This document shows, one piece after another, positions 1-7,240 of a stretch of 12,031 nt of DNA. The notes under the pieces were generated by a model, which had not been told where the DNA came from, ran no database searches, and saw only the letters and a list, made by a program, of their open reading frames with translations. The position numbers were made by a program, and so were the translations under genes. Origin of the DNA: Treponema sp. (GTDB lineage: Bacteria > Spirochaetota > Spirochaetia > Treponematales > Breznakiellaceae); the NCBI GenBank assembly GCA_009784995.1, contig WQXE01000056.1:1-12031 (forward strand), read 5' to 3'. How positions within the stretch are numbered: the first letter of the stretch is position 1; every line of letters begins with the position of its first letter.

Positions 1-210
1 AAACATTTTCCAAATCACAGAGAAAGAGATTACCGTGATGTTCAGATTCGCAGGGTTTTGGATTATATAAGTACATATAATAACAATGGAAATAACGTTG
101 ATCCTGAACAGGAATTTATGCTCGCTACGCAAAATCAAATGAGCTACACTCTTTTTGCTCAGGCAGCAGCATTTGAGTTCAGTCAAATTAACCAAGTGCT
201 TAGAGGTTAA
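1..210 (+). CDS. flgB: FlgB, flagellar proximal rod protein (3' part only)
   Basis: This is the C-terminal 69 residues of an open frame that enters from the left edge and stops at the TAA at 208-210. The visible end has the helical C terminus expected of FlgB: a stretch containing DPEQEF and then MLATQNQMSYTLFAQ, followed by FSQINQVLRG. FlgB is one of the rod proteins that cross the periplasm and connect the MS ring to the hook. It is exported by the flagellar type III system, to which FliH, FliI and FliJ in this window belong. Identification rests on this C-terminal pattern plus its position directly before flgC, which is the standard order. The start and any promoter lie outside the window. 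Confidence 0.9.
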   Translation, partial: KHFPNHRERDYRDVQIRRVLDYISTYNNNGNNVDPEQEFMLATQNQMSYTLFAQAAAFEFSQINQVLRG

Positions 211-267
211 TAATTTGTTAATAAACCGGTGCCATTTATTTTAATAATTGGCACCAAGGAGCAGATG

Positions 268-729
268 ATGGGGATTTATAGTTCGATTAATATCGCGTCA
301 ACAGGTTTAAGCGCCAACAGGATGAGGCTTGATGTTATCGCTGATAACATGGCGAATGTTAATACAACTCGCACAACAGAAGGCGGCGCTTTTAAACGCA
401 GCCGCGTTATTATGCGCCCTGTTACAGAAGGTCCTTATTGGAGATCTCCATTTCTTCCTGATTCATTGGATAACAATCTTGGCAAAGGAGTCAGAGTTGT
501 AGAAGTGCAAAAAGATCGTTCGACAGAACCGCGTTATGTTTACGATCCGACTCATCCTGACGCTATTTTAACAGGCAGATGGGAAGGTTATGTAGAAATG
601 CCAAATGTTGATGTTGTTACAGAAATGGTAGATATGATATCAGCGTCCCGCTCTTATGAAGCGAATGCCGCGATTATCGAAGGTTCAAAAGCGATGTTCC
701 AACGTGCTTTGGATATCGGAGCCAGATAA
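268..729 (+). CDS. flgC: FlgC, flagellar proximal rod protein
   Basis: FlgC is a rod subunit assembled on the MS ring beside FlgB. The N terminus (MGIYSSINIASTGLSANRMR, residues 1-20) and the following LDVIADNMANVNTT are the classic rod/hook-family N-terminal helix. The C terminus has EMPNVDVVTEMVDMISASRS and then YEANAAIIEGSKAMF, the matching C-terminal helix. The length from this start is 153 aa, normal for the family. The frame is open from 229, but ATG 229 has no ribosome site and would add a hydrophobic stretch foreign to FlgC. AAGGAGC at 256-262 serves the tandem ATGs at 265 and 268. I chose 268 because the spacing (about 6 nt) and the alignment with the family N terminus are better, though 265 is possible. 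It follows flgB by 57 nt and is followed by fliE. Confidence 0.96.
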   Translation: MGIYSSINIASTGLSANRMRLDVIADNMANVNTTRTTEGGAFKRSRVIMRPVTEGPYWRSPFLPDSLDNNLGKGVRVVEVQKDRSTEPRYVYDPTHPDAILTGRWEGYVEMPNVDVVTEMVDMISASRSYEANAAIIEGSKAMFQRALDIGAR

Positions 730-745
730 CAATAAATTTTTTTAA

Positions 746-757
746 ACTTGGGAGGGT
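746..757 (+). promoter_or_regulatory. Ribosome binding site of fliE (12-mer shared with fliI)
   Basis: ACTTGGGAGGGT lies 3 nt before the fliE ATG at 761. The identical 12 bases occur again at 5195-5206, just before the fliI ATG. The GGAGG core explains its role in translation initiation. Why the flanks are also conserved is unknown. Confidence 0.7.
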
Positions 758-760
758 TTT

Positions 761-1156
761 ATGACAATATTTAATAACGAAGCTTATGTATCCGCGACCG
801 CCGCGAAAAATTACGGGACAGTAATGAATCGAACACATCCGGGTCACATGATGCCGCCTGATAGTCCGTATTCCGGCAGCGGAAGAAATATCCTTTTATT
901 AAGAGATACTGTAGGCGCGAATGGTTTAACAGGAGCCGGAACGTTTGAAGACGCTATGCTGCAGGCTCTGGATAAAGTTTCCGCTACGCAGATAAATGCG
1001 AGCGACTTGCAAAAGCAGGCGATTATAGATCCGGGTTCTGTAGATATTCATGATATTACAATAGCCCAGGCGGAAGCGAGTATGGCACTTGGCATTACGC
1101 GCAATATTTTAAGCAGACTTGTACAAAGTTGGAGAGATTTAATTAATACAAGATAA
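761..1156 (+). CDS. fliE: FliE, flagellar hook-basal body protein
   Basis: FliE is the small protein that links the MS ring (FliF) to the proximal rod and is among the first substrates of flagellar export. The conserved part is the C-terminal half: a helical region around SATQINASDLQKQAI, then a region rich in V/I/D (VDIHDITIAQAEA), then SMALGITRNILSRLVQSWRD near the end. This is the FliE pattern in which the second helix resembles rod-protein termini. The first ~45 residues (MTIFNNEAYVSATAAKN, then an HPGHMMPPDSP segment) are variable and lack family motifs. At 131 aa it is slightly longer than the roughly 100 aa enteric protein, as is common in spirochaetes. The start at 761 is set by the GGAGGG at 751-756. 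It lies 31 nt after flgC and 24 nt before fliF. Confidence 0.93.
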   Translation: MTIFNNEAYVSATAAKNYGTVMNRTHPGHMMPPDSPYSGSGRNILLLRDTVGANGLTGAGTFEDAMLQALDKVSATQINASDLQKQAIIDPGSVDIHDITIAQAEASMALGITRNILSRLVQSWRDLINTR

Positions 1157-1180
1157 AACATATTTTTAGGAGGGGGAGAT

Positions 1181-2896
1181 ATGAACGATTTTTTCAAAAA
1201 GGTATTGTCTAAGGCTACGGCTCTTTGGGCAGGATGGTCAATGCAGCAGCGGTTGATTATAGGCGTTATTTTTATAATCGCGCTTATTGGTGTTATCGCG
1301 CTTTTTAGAGTTTCAGCGACACCGGTTTTAGTTTCTGTAATCGACGCGCCAATAAGAGATCAGGCGGCGTTAGACAGAATCGTGCTTCGCTTGAATGAAG
1401 AAAATGTTGATGTATCAGTTACATCTACAGGTCTTGTTCAGGTCGCGGACGCCGCTACAGCGAGGCGAATGAGAACAATTCTTATTCGCGAAGATTTAAT
1501 TCCGTCCGGGATTGATCCGTGGGCTGTTTTTGACAGAGAACGATGGACAACCACCGATTTGGAGCGTAATGTAAATTTACAGCGCGCGCATCAAAGAATG
1601 CTCACTGAACATATAAGAGCGATAGACGATGTAGATGATGTCAGTATACAAATTGTCTGGCCGCGGGATAGAATTTTCCTTCAGGATCAAAATCCCGCGA
1701 GCGTCAGTGTTCGTATTACTCCAAAACCCGGAAGTGATATAACTATATTTCCCCAAAACCGCAGAAAAATCGAAGGTATACAAAAATTAATCCAGTTCGC
1801 GATAGAAGGGTTACACCCTGAAAATATCGTTATAACTGATCACAGAGGAAATATACTTAATGATTTTGAAGGAATGGCAGCGGCAGACAGGCTCGCGTTA
1901 ATAGCGCAGGAACAAAATCAAATCAGAAGACAGGAAATTCTTTACAGAGACGCTATTCTTTCTTCCCTACAATTAATTTTTACAAGTGATCGTGTAAGGG
2001 ATTTAGACGTCAAAATTGATATGGATATGTCACAGATGACTGTCAGAACTCAGGAATATTTCCCTATCGAAATGAGAGCGCGTACTCCAGGTCTTCCTTA
2101 TGACGATTCTATTTATCTTGAATCAATTACAGTAGGTGAATCAACAGCTGAAACAATTTGGGAAGGAACAGGTTTTAATCCTGAAGGTCCCACAGGTGTT
2201 GAGGGTCATGTTCCGCCTTCCTTCAGGGATATGAGTAATTTATATGGAAGGATGAGACAAACAACCAGAACACATAATGAAGTTATAAATGACCGTAAAA
2301 TTCAGGAAGAAAGAAGCCCGTCAATGGATCGCGTTACAGTTTCTGTTAATATTGACGGAGTATGGCGATGGAGATATGACGCGAAAGGAAATCCTGTTGT
2401 TGGTCCTGATGGAACAATTGAAAGAGATTATACTCCAATTTCAGAAGATATCAGACGTTACGCTGAAGATTTAATTAAAGGCGCGATTGGATATAATCCG
2501 GCGAGGGGAGATTTTGTTGTAGTTACAAATATTCCAATCGACCGTACAGTTGAACATCGCGATGAAGACGCGGCGTATTTCAGGCAGAAACAAGTTCAAA
2601 CAACAATCATTATATTTGTAGTTGGTTTGACATTAATACTATTTGGATTTATGCTGTTTAGAATGATCTCTCGCGAAATGGAAAGACGCAAGAGACTTGC
2701 TGAAGAAGAAAGAGCAAGGCGTGAACAGATGCTGCGTGAAAGCGCTATGGCAGAAGCGGAACAGGAAGGAATGGATGTATCTATTTCTCTGGAAGAACGC
2801 ACAAGGATGGAATTAATGGAAAGCGCCATCAATATGGCGAAAGAACATCCGGAAGACGCCGCTCAATTAATCAGAACCTGGTTGTTGGAGGAATAG
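1181..2896 (+). CDS. fliF: FliF, flagellar MS-ring protein
   Basis: FliF forms the membrane-embedded MS ring, the foundation of the basal body and the mount for FliG and the export gate. At 571 aa it has the full family length. Two membrane segments are visible: residues about 25-42 (LIIGVIFIIALIGVIALF) and about 474-493 (a run of T/I/V/L/F ending FGFMLF). The periplasmic part between them carries the YscJ/FliF ring-building domains; NEENVDVSV, AARRMR-type and DDVDDVSIQIVWP segments are typical. After TM2 comes a basic/acidic helix and then the conserved FliG-binding tail, with MELMESAINMAKEHPEDAAQ and a final LIRTWLLEE. A strong site AGGAGGGGGAG at 1168-1178 precedes the ATG. The stop codon is 1 nt before the fliG start, so the two partner proteins are probably translationally coupled. 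Confidence 0.98.
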   Translation: MNDFFKKVLSKATALWAGWSMQQRLIIGVIFIIALIGVIALFRVSATPVLVSVIDAPIRDQAALDRIVLRLNEENVDVSVTSTGLVQVADAATARRMRTILIREDLIPSGIDPWAVFDRERWTTTDLERNVNLQRAHQRMLTEHIRAIDDVDDVSIQIVWPRDRIFLQDQNPASVSVRITPKPGSDITIFPQNRRKIEGIQKLIQFAIEGLHPENIVITDHRGNILNDFEGMAAADRLALIAQEQNQIRRQEILYRDAILSSLQLIFTSDRVRDLDVKIDMDMSQMTVRTQEYFPIEMRARTPGLPYDDSIYLESITVGESTAETIWEGTGFNPEGPTGVEGHVPPSFRDMSNLYGRMRQTTRTHNEVINDRKIQEERSPSMDRVTVSVNIDGVWRWRYDAKGNPVVGPDGTIERDYTPISEDIRRYAEDLIKGAIGYNPARGDFVVVTNIPIDRTVEHRDEDAAYFRQKQVQTTIIIFVVGLTLILFGFMLFRMISREMERRKRLAEEERARREQMLRESAMAEAEQEGMDVSISLEERTRMELMESAINMAKEHPEDAAQLIRTWLLEE

Positions 2897-2897
2897 T

Positions 2898-3956
2898 ATG
2901 TCAAAGACTAGTTTACAACCTGGAGCCGCCACAGGCGGTTCCAAAAAGAAAGGTGTAAAAGAATATACAGGGCGCCAAAAAGCCGCGATATTTCTTGTAA
3001 CAATCGGTTCAGAAATTTCATCGGAAATTTTCAAGTATCTGCGTGAAGATGAAATTGAAACTCTTACATTCGAAATCGCTCGTCTTGAAACAATAGACTC
3101 CGAACAAAAAGACGCAATCTTGCAGGAATTCCAGGAACTGATGATGGCTAATCAATTCATCTCTACAGGTGGTATTGATTACGCGAGAGAGCTTTTGGAA
3201 AAATCACTTGGAAGCCAAAAGGCTATCGATATTATTAATAGACTTACATCAAGCCTTCAGGTACGTCCTTTCGATTTTATCCGCCGTACAGACCCGGCGC
3301 ATCTTTTAAACTTTATACAACAGGAACATCCGCAGACAATCGCGCTTATTCTCGCTTACCTTGAACCCGGCAAAGCTTCTGTTATTTTACAGAACCTTCC
3401 GCACGAAGTTCAAAGTGATGTCGCCCGCCGTATCGCGACGATGGACAGAACAAGTCCTGAAGTTTTACGCGAAGTTGAACGCGTTCTTGAAAAGAAATTG
3501 TCGTCACTATCAAGTGAGGACTACACGGCGGCAGGCGGTGTTGAAAGTATCGTAGAAATTCTTAATCTTGTTGATCGCGCGTCTGAAAAGCAGATTATCG
3601 AAGCGTTGGAAGACGAAGATCCGGAACTCGCGGAAGAGATCAAAAAGAGAATGTTCGTATTCGAAGACATCGTTATGCTCGACGACCGCGCCATTCAAAA
3701 AGTTATGCGCGAAGTCGACTCACAGGAACTCGCGAAAGCGCTTAAATCTGTTGACTCCGAAGTTCAGGATAAGATCTTTAAGAATATGTCCAAACGCGCC
3801 GCGAGCATGCTTAAGGAAGACATGGAATACATGGGACCTGTACGCTTGAAAGACGTAGAAGAAGCGCAGCAAAAAATAGTTTCGATTATCAGACACCTTG
3901 AAGACACTGGTGAAATTGTTGTTGCCCGCGCCGGCGAAGATGAATTGGTGGTATAA
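2898..3956 (+). CDS. fliG: FliG, flagellar motor switch/rotor protein
   Basis: FliG sits on the cytoplasmic face of the MS ring, binds FliF through its N domain and FliM through its middle domain, and meets the stator MotA through charged residues of its C domain. The 352 aa sequence shows all three: an N domain from about residue 24 ([20 protein letters not shown]), the middle-domain EHPQ motif at 143-146 within [15 protein letters not shown], and a C domain with [20 protein letters not shown] from residue 252. The first ~22 residues are a Gly/Lys-rich extension. The ribosome site GGAGG (2887-2891) lies inside the end of fliF. Spirochaetes usually encode two FliG paralogues; by operon position this corresponds to Borrelia FliG2, the motor-essential one, but the second copy is not in the window. 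Confidence 0.98.
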   Translation: MSKTSLQPGAATGGSKKKGVKEYTGRQKAAIFLVTIGSEISSEIFKYLREDEIETLTFEIARLETIDSEQKDAILQEFQELMMANQFISTGGIDYARELLEKSLGSQKAIDIINRLTSSLQVRPFDFIRRTDPAHLLNFIQQEHPQTIALILAYLEPGKASVILQNLPHEVQSDVARRIATMDRTSPEVLREVERVLEKKLSSLSSEDYTAAGGVESIVEILNLVDRASEKQIIEALEDEDPELAEEIKKRMFVFEDIVMLDDRAIQKVMREVDSQELAKALKSVDSEVQDKIFKNMSKRAASMLKEDMEYMGPVRLKDVEEAQQKIVSIIRHLEDTGEIVVARAGEDELVV

Positions 3957-3958
3957 TT

Positions 3959-5161
3959 ATGTTGAAGGCTGTTTTCAGACCGAATGAGTTGGTAGCGCTA
4001 ACAGATAAAGTTGTTATCGATTCTCCTACTTCATATTCCGAACTTGCTCATTTCGCTCCGGTTGAAGAAATCGAAGAAGATATAAGCAGTGTCGAAGAAT
4101 ACACAGGTCCCACGGCGGATGATCTTCGCCGTGAGGCTGAAATGTTTAAGTCGCAATGGGAAAATGAAAAAGAGAGAATGCTCGCTAACGCCAGATCGGA
4201 AGCTGAAAACATTGTTCAGGACGCTCAAAGAGCCGCTTTCGCCGAAGTTAAAAGACAAACTGATGAAGCGCAGGTAATAAAACAGCAGGCGCAAGCGGAA
4301 GCTGAGCAAATTGTTTCTGACGCGCAATTTAGAGCAAACGAACTTGAAAATGAAATAAGACAATCTTTGGAAGGCGAACGCAAAGAAGCCAGAGAGCAGG
4401 GAAGGGTAGAAGGAAGAGAAGATGGATTTAACGATGGCAAAGCTGAGGTAGATCATTTAATTCAAAGAACCCAGGTTATGCTTGAACGCGCTCAGGATAA
4501 AAGAGGAGAAATCCTTAAAGAAACAGAAAAAGAAATAGTTGATCTGGTTCTTTTAATTTCCAGAAAGGTTATAAAAGTAATTTCCGAAAACCAGAGAGAT
4601 GTTATAATCGCGAATGTTATCGAAGCGCTGCGAAAAGTAAAAGCCAAAGGAAGTGTTATCATAAGGGTTAATTTGGCGGATTTAAAACTTGCGACAGAAC
4701 ACAAACAGGATTTTATCAGAATGATAGAAGGTGTTGATACAATTCATGTAATGGAAGACAGTTCTGTTGATAAAGGCGGATGTATAATAGAAACTGATTT
4801 TGGCGAAATCGACGCTAGAATCGCGAGCCAGCTCGCGGAACTGGAAAATAAGATATTGGAAATTTCGCCTATCAGTTCGCGTATAAAAGAAAACCTGCCG
4901 CCTCCGATAATAAGAACCGCGAATTTAAACGCTGGTTTAGCCGCGGCTTCTTCTTTAATGGGACTTCCCAACGCTGCTCCCGCGGAAGAATCCGCTGATG
5001 ATTCAGATGAAGAAGATCTTTCACAAGGAGCGAGCGCGGCGCTTACCGCGTCAGCGGCATTGGCGGCGCTCGCTACAATGGCGACAAAAGGCAAAAGAGA
5101 TTCTGATAGAAAGATAACAGAAAAAATGGAACAGCATTTAACTAAAAGGAAAACAGACTAA
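3959..5161 (+). CDS. fliH: FliH, negative regulator/stator of the flagellar export ATPase
   Basis: FliH holds and regulates the export ATPase FliI, resembling the peripheral stalk of F/V ATPases. Visible parts are: a spirochaete-like N terminus ([17 protein letters not shown]); an acidic linker rich in E and S (residues ~30-45); a long predicted coiled coil rich in Ala, Glu, Gln and Arg (~50-145); a perfect GxxxG ladder at G148, G152, G156 and G160, a FliH hallmark; and the conserved globular domain (~175-305) that ends in [11 protein letters not shown]. After this comes an extra ~90 residues with a Pro segment, an acidic patch ([11 protein letters not shown]), an alanine run and a basic end (KRKTD). 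The 400 aa total is well above the roughly 230-310 aa I expect for FliH. The start is 2 nt after fliG, with only a weak GGTGG upstream, so coupling to fliG is likely. Confidence 0.93.
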   Translation: MLKAVFRPNELVALTDKVVIDSPTSYSELAHFAPVEEIEEDISSVEEYTGPTADDLRREAEMFKSQWENEKERMLANARSEAENIVQDAQRAAFAEVKRQTDEAQVIKQQAQAEAEQIVSDAQFRANELENEIRQSLEGERKEAREQGRVEGREDGFNDGKAEVDHLIQRTQVMLERAQDKRGEILKETEKEIVDLVLLISRKVIKVISENQRDVIIANVIEALRKVKAKGSVIIRVNLADLKLATEHKQDFIRMIEGVDTIHVMEDSSVDKGGCIIETDFGEIDARIASQLAELENKILEISPISSRIKENLPPPIIRTANLNAGLAAASSLMGLPNAAPAEESADDSDEEDLSQGASAALTASAALAALATMATKGKRDSDRKITEKMEQHLTKRKTD

Positions 5162-5194
5162 ACTTAATTAATCAGTGTGTAAGTTCTGTAGAAC

Positions 5195-5206
5195 ACTTGG
5201 GAGGGT
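5195..5206 (+). promoter_or_regulatory. Ribosome binding site of fliI (second copy of the fliE 12-mer)
   Basis: ACTTGGGAGGGT ends 2 nt before the ATG at 5209 and is identical to 746-757. It also decides the start: the in-frame TTG at 5197 lies within this element, so it is unlikely to be the initiator. Confidence 0.7.
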
Positions 5207-5208
5207 GC

Positions 5209-6750
5209 ATGCGGGAAGTAATTACAGAAATAGAAAATACTCATGTAAATGATTTTGAATCAATATTGTTTAATAAATATTTGGATTCCGCGAATAGAAC
5301 AGATCCAATTAAATATGTAGGTAAAGTTTCCAAAGTACAGGGTTTATTAATAGAAAGCAGAGGACCTCAGGCTATAATTGGCGAGATATGCAGAATTGTT
5401 GTTCCAAAAGGAAGAGGAATAATCAGAGCGGAAGTTGTCGGACTTAAAAATGAAACCGTACAGCTTATGGCTTATGACGAAACTGATGGAATTGAAATCG
5501 GCGACAGAGTTATAGCGCTTGGCAGTCGTTTAGAAGTTCCAGTTTCGGACAGATTAATGGGTAGAGTTCTTGACGCGCTTGGTAATCCAATTGACGGCAA
5601 GGGTGAAATTTCATCGGATTGTATGTACCCCGCGCTGGCGAGTCCACCCGATCCGCTTTCGCGCCGCCGTGTAACAGAACGCATAACTACAGGGGTACGC
5701 GCGATAGACGGTCTTTTAGCGATTGGAAAGGGACAGCGTATGGGAATATTCGCTGGCTCAGGGGTTGGCAAATCAACCCTGCTTGGAATGATCGCGCGTA
5801 ACACAACCGCCGATGTTAATGTTGTAGCTCTTATAGGGGAACGCGGGCGCGAAGTAAATGACTTTATAGAAAAAGATTTAGGACCTGAAGGTCTCGCGAG
5901 AAGCGTATTAATTGTAACTCCGTCAAACTCGCCGCCTCTTGCCCGTTTGCGCGGCGCATATGTAGCGACCGCGGTAGCCGAATATTTCCGCGATCAGGGA
6001 AAAGATGTAATGCTTTTATTTGATTCAGTAACACGCTTCGCCCGCGCCATGAGAGAAATAGGACTAGCTTCCGGAGAGCCGCCGGCGCAAAGGGGTTATC
6101 CGCCAAGCATGTTTGATTCTATGCCGAAACTTTTGGAAAGATCCGGCACATCAGACAAGGGAAGCATCACAGGTTTTTATACAGTTTTAGTAGACGGCGA
6201 CGATATGGACGAACCTGTAGCCGACACTGTTCGCGGCATTTTAGACGGACACATTGTTCTTTCGCGTGATTTAGCGCAGGCGTATCATTATCCGGCTATT
6301 GATGTATTACAAAGCATTTCACGTCTCGCTCCGAGTATAACTGGAAATGCTAGTAAAAGAGCGGCAGGAATTATAAGAAAAAATATGGCTGCTTACGCGA
6401 AAGCGGAAGATTTAATAAACGTAGGCGCGTATCATCATGGATCTAATCCCGATATTGACGAAGCAATAAGGATGCATAACCCAATCGAACAATTTTTAAT
6501 ACAGGATGTTGAAGAGCCGTCTTCTTTTAAAGCAACACTGGAAGGTTTATCCGCGATTACCGGAGTTAATATTCCGTCTGAAGAAATGATAGATGATAAT
6601 GAAAAACTTATATTCGCGGGAAGTTCTGTTTTAAATGAAAGACAGCCTCAGCAAAGTATCGCCGCTCCCGTCGAAGAAAACGTTATGGCGTTAAACAGTG
6701 TCGCGGCTTTATTTTCTTCGATGCCCGGAATGAATATTTTATCGGAATAA
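5209..6750 (+). CDS. fliI: FliI, flagellum-specific type III export ATPase
   Basis: FliI is the hexameric ATPase at the base of the flagellar export apparatus, related to the F1 beta subunit. Key sites are clear: the P-loop AGSGVGKST at residues 182-190, GERGREVNDFIEKDL shortly after it, Walker B VMLLFD at 267-272 followed by SVTRFARAMREIGL, and the SGEPPAQRGYPPSMF segment. The N-terminal beta-barrel region carries GKVSKVQGLLIESRGP. I start at ATG 5209 (513 aa) because GGGAGGG precedes it; the in-frame TTG at 5197 overlaps that site. The family core ends near residue 460, after the IDEAIRMHNPIEQFL region. About 50 further residues follow, including SIAAPVEENV and a hydrophobic end (AALFSSMPGMNILSE), which enteric FliI (about 457 aa) lacks. 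It lies 47 nt after fliH and 4 nt before fliJ. Confidence 0.97.
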   Translation: MREVITEIENTHVNDFESILFNKYLDSANRTDPIKYVGKVSKVQGLLIESRGPQAIIGEICRIVVPKGRGIIRAEVVGLKNETVQLMAYDETDGIEIGDRVIALGSRLEVPVSDRLMGRVLDALGNPIDGKGEISSDCMYPALASPPDPLSRRRVTERITTGVRAIDGLLAIGKGQRMGIFAGSGVGKSTLLGMIARNTTADVNVVALIGERGREVNDFIEKDLGPEGLARSVLIVTPSNSPPLARLRGAYVATAVAEYFRDQGKDVMLLFDSVTRFARAMREIGLASGEPPAQRGYPPSMFDSMPKLLERSGTSDKGSITGFYTVLVDGDDMDEPVADTVRGILDGHIVLSRDLAQAYHYPAIDVLQSISRLAPSITGNASKRAAGIIRKNMAAYAKAEDLINVGAYHHGSNPDIDEAIRMHNPIEQFLIQDVEEPSSFKATLEGLSAITGVNIPSEEMIDDNEKLIFAGSSVLNERQPQQSIAAPVEENVMALNSVAALFSSMPGMNILSE

Positions 6751-6754
6751 ATTT

Positions 6755-7183
6755 GTGAAAAGATTTAAATTTTCTTTAGAAAAAATTCTTAAATTAAGGG
6801 AATACAAGGAAGAAGAATGTAAACACGCGCTTGGACAGGCAATCAGCATGTTGAATCTGATAGAAAATAAAATAAAAGAAACAGCTGTAAAACATCATCA
6901 AGCCGCGGTTCAACGATTCAATGATCCTTTGGATATTCCTTCCTGGGATATATATATTTTACGTCTTGAACAGGAAGCCGAAAAACTGGGAACACAGGCC
7001 GCGAAAGCGCAAATAGTTGTAGATGAAAAACGATTATTGTATATGGAAGCGCAAAAAGATTTAAAAGCGATGGAAAAACTAAAAGAAAAGCAAAAGAAGG
7101 AATATCATAAAAAAATGCTTGATAAACAAATGGCGGAAGTTGATGAAATTACTTCTTCGCGATATATTACTCAATTAGTTTAA
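6755..7183 (+). CDS. fliJ: FliJ, export-apparatus stalk/chaperone-escort protein
   Basis: FliJ is a short two-helix coiled-coil protein that inserts into the FliI hexamer, like the F1 gamma subunit, and couples it to the export gate. The 142 aa product begins with the characteristic KRFKFSLEKILKLREYKEEE and is charged throughout (Lys/Glu-rich heptads, residues ~15-135), with no membrane segment; its length is normal for the family. Translation starts at GTG 6755, 4 nt after the fliI stop. A GGA at 6744-6746 inside the end of fliI is the only ribosome-site candidate, so coupling to fliI is likely. It is the last flagellar gene here; the next gene has its own promoter. Confidence 0.92.
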   Translation: MKRFKFSLEKILKLREYKEEECKHALGQAISMLNLIENKIKETAVKHHQAAVQRFNDPLDIPSWDIYILRLEQEAEKLGTQAAKAQIVVDEKRLLYMEAQKDLKAMEKLKEKQKKEYHKKMLDKQMAEVDEITSSRYITQLV

Positions 7184-7204
7184 ATTAAACTGATATAATA
7201 TTTA

Positions 7205-7234
7205 TTGAATAAAAACAATTAATTATTATATAAT
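7205..7234 (+). promoter_or_regulatory. Predicted sigma-70-type promoter for the M16 protease, leaderless start
   Basis: TTGAAT (7205-7210, 4 of 6 matches to the -35 consensus), an 18 nt spacer, and a perfect TATAAT (7229-7234) lie directly before the ATG at 7241. Transcription would be expected to start about 6-7 nt after the -10 box, on or next to the A of the ATG. No Shine-Dalgarno sequence is present. A second TATAAT at 7194-7199 lacks a decent -35 box but could give a ~35 nt leader. Confidence 0.55.
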
Positions 7235-7240
7235 GATTAT

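Noticed and set aside
229..264. Longer flgC start at ATG 229
   Set aside because: No ribosome site precedes it, the extra residues are hydrophobic and not FlgC-like, and a good site serves the ATGs at 265/268.
4031..4456. Antisense open frame of 141 codons within fliH
   Set aside because: It is rich in Phe/Leu/Ser as expected from the complement of a Glu/Lys/Ala-rich coiled-coil gene, has no ribosome site of note, and lies wholly inside a well-supported gene.
4744..5094. Antisense open frame of 116 codons opposite the fliH tail
   Set aside because: Its Ala/Ser-rich composition mirrors the low-complexity sense strand. No family resemblance or start signal was seen.
5174..5198. Possible RNA hairpin just before the fliI ribosome site (GTTC-TGTA-GAAC and AGTG/CACT)
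   Set aside because: The stem is only 4 bp, with a large bulge needed to extend it. It is not distinguishable from chance.
5472..5804. Antisense open frame of 110 codons within fliI
   Set aside because: The sense strand encodes the conserved ATPase core through this region, and the antisense product shows no recognisable motif.
7174..7194. Hairpin around the fliJ stop codon as a terminator of the flagellar operon
   Set aside because: The stem ATTAGTTT/AAACTGAT is nearly all A/T with one G-T pair, and no T-run follows, so it is too weak to call as an intrinsic terminator.
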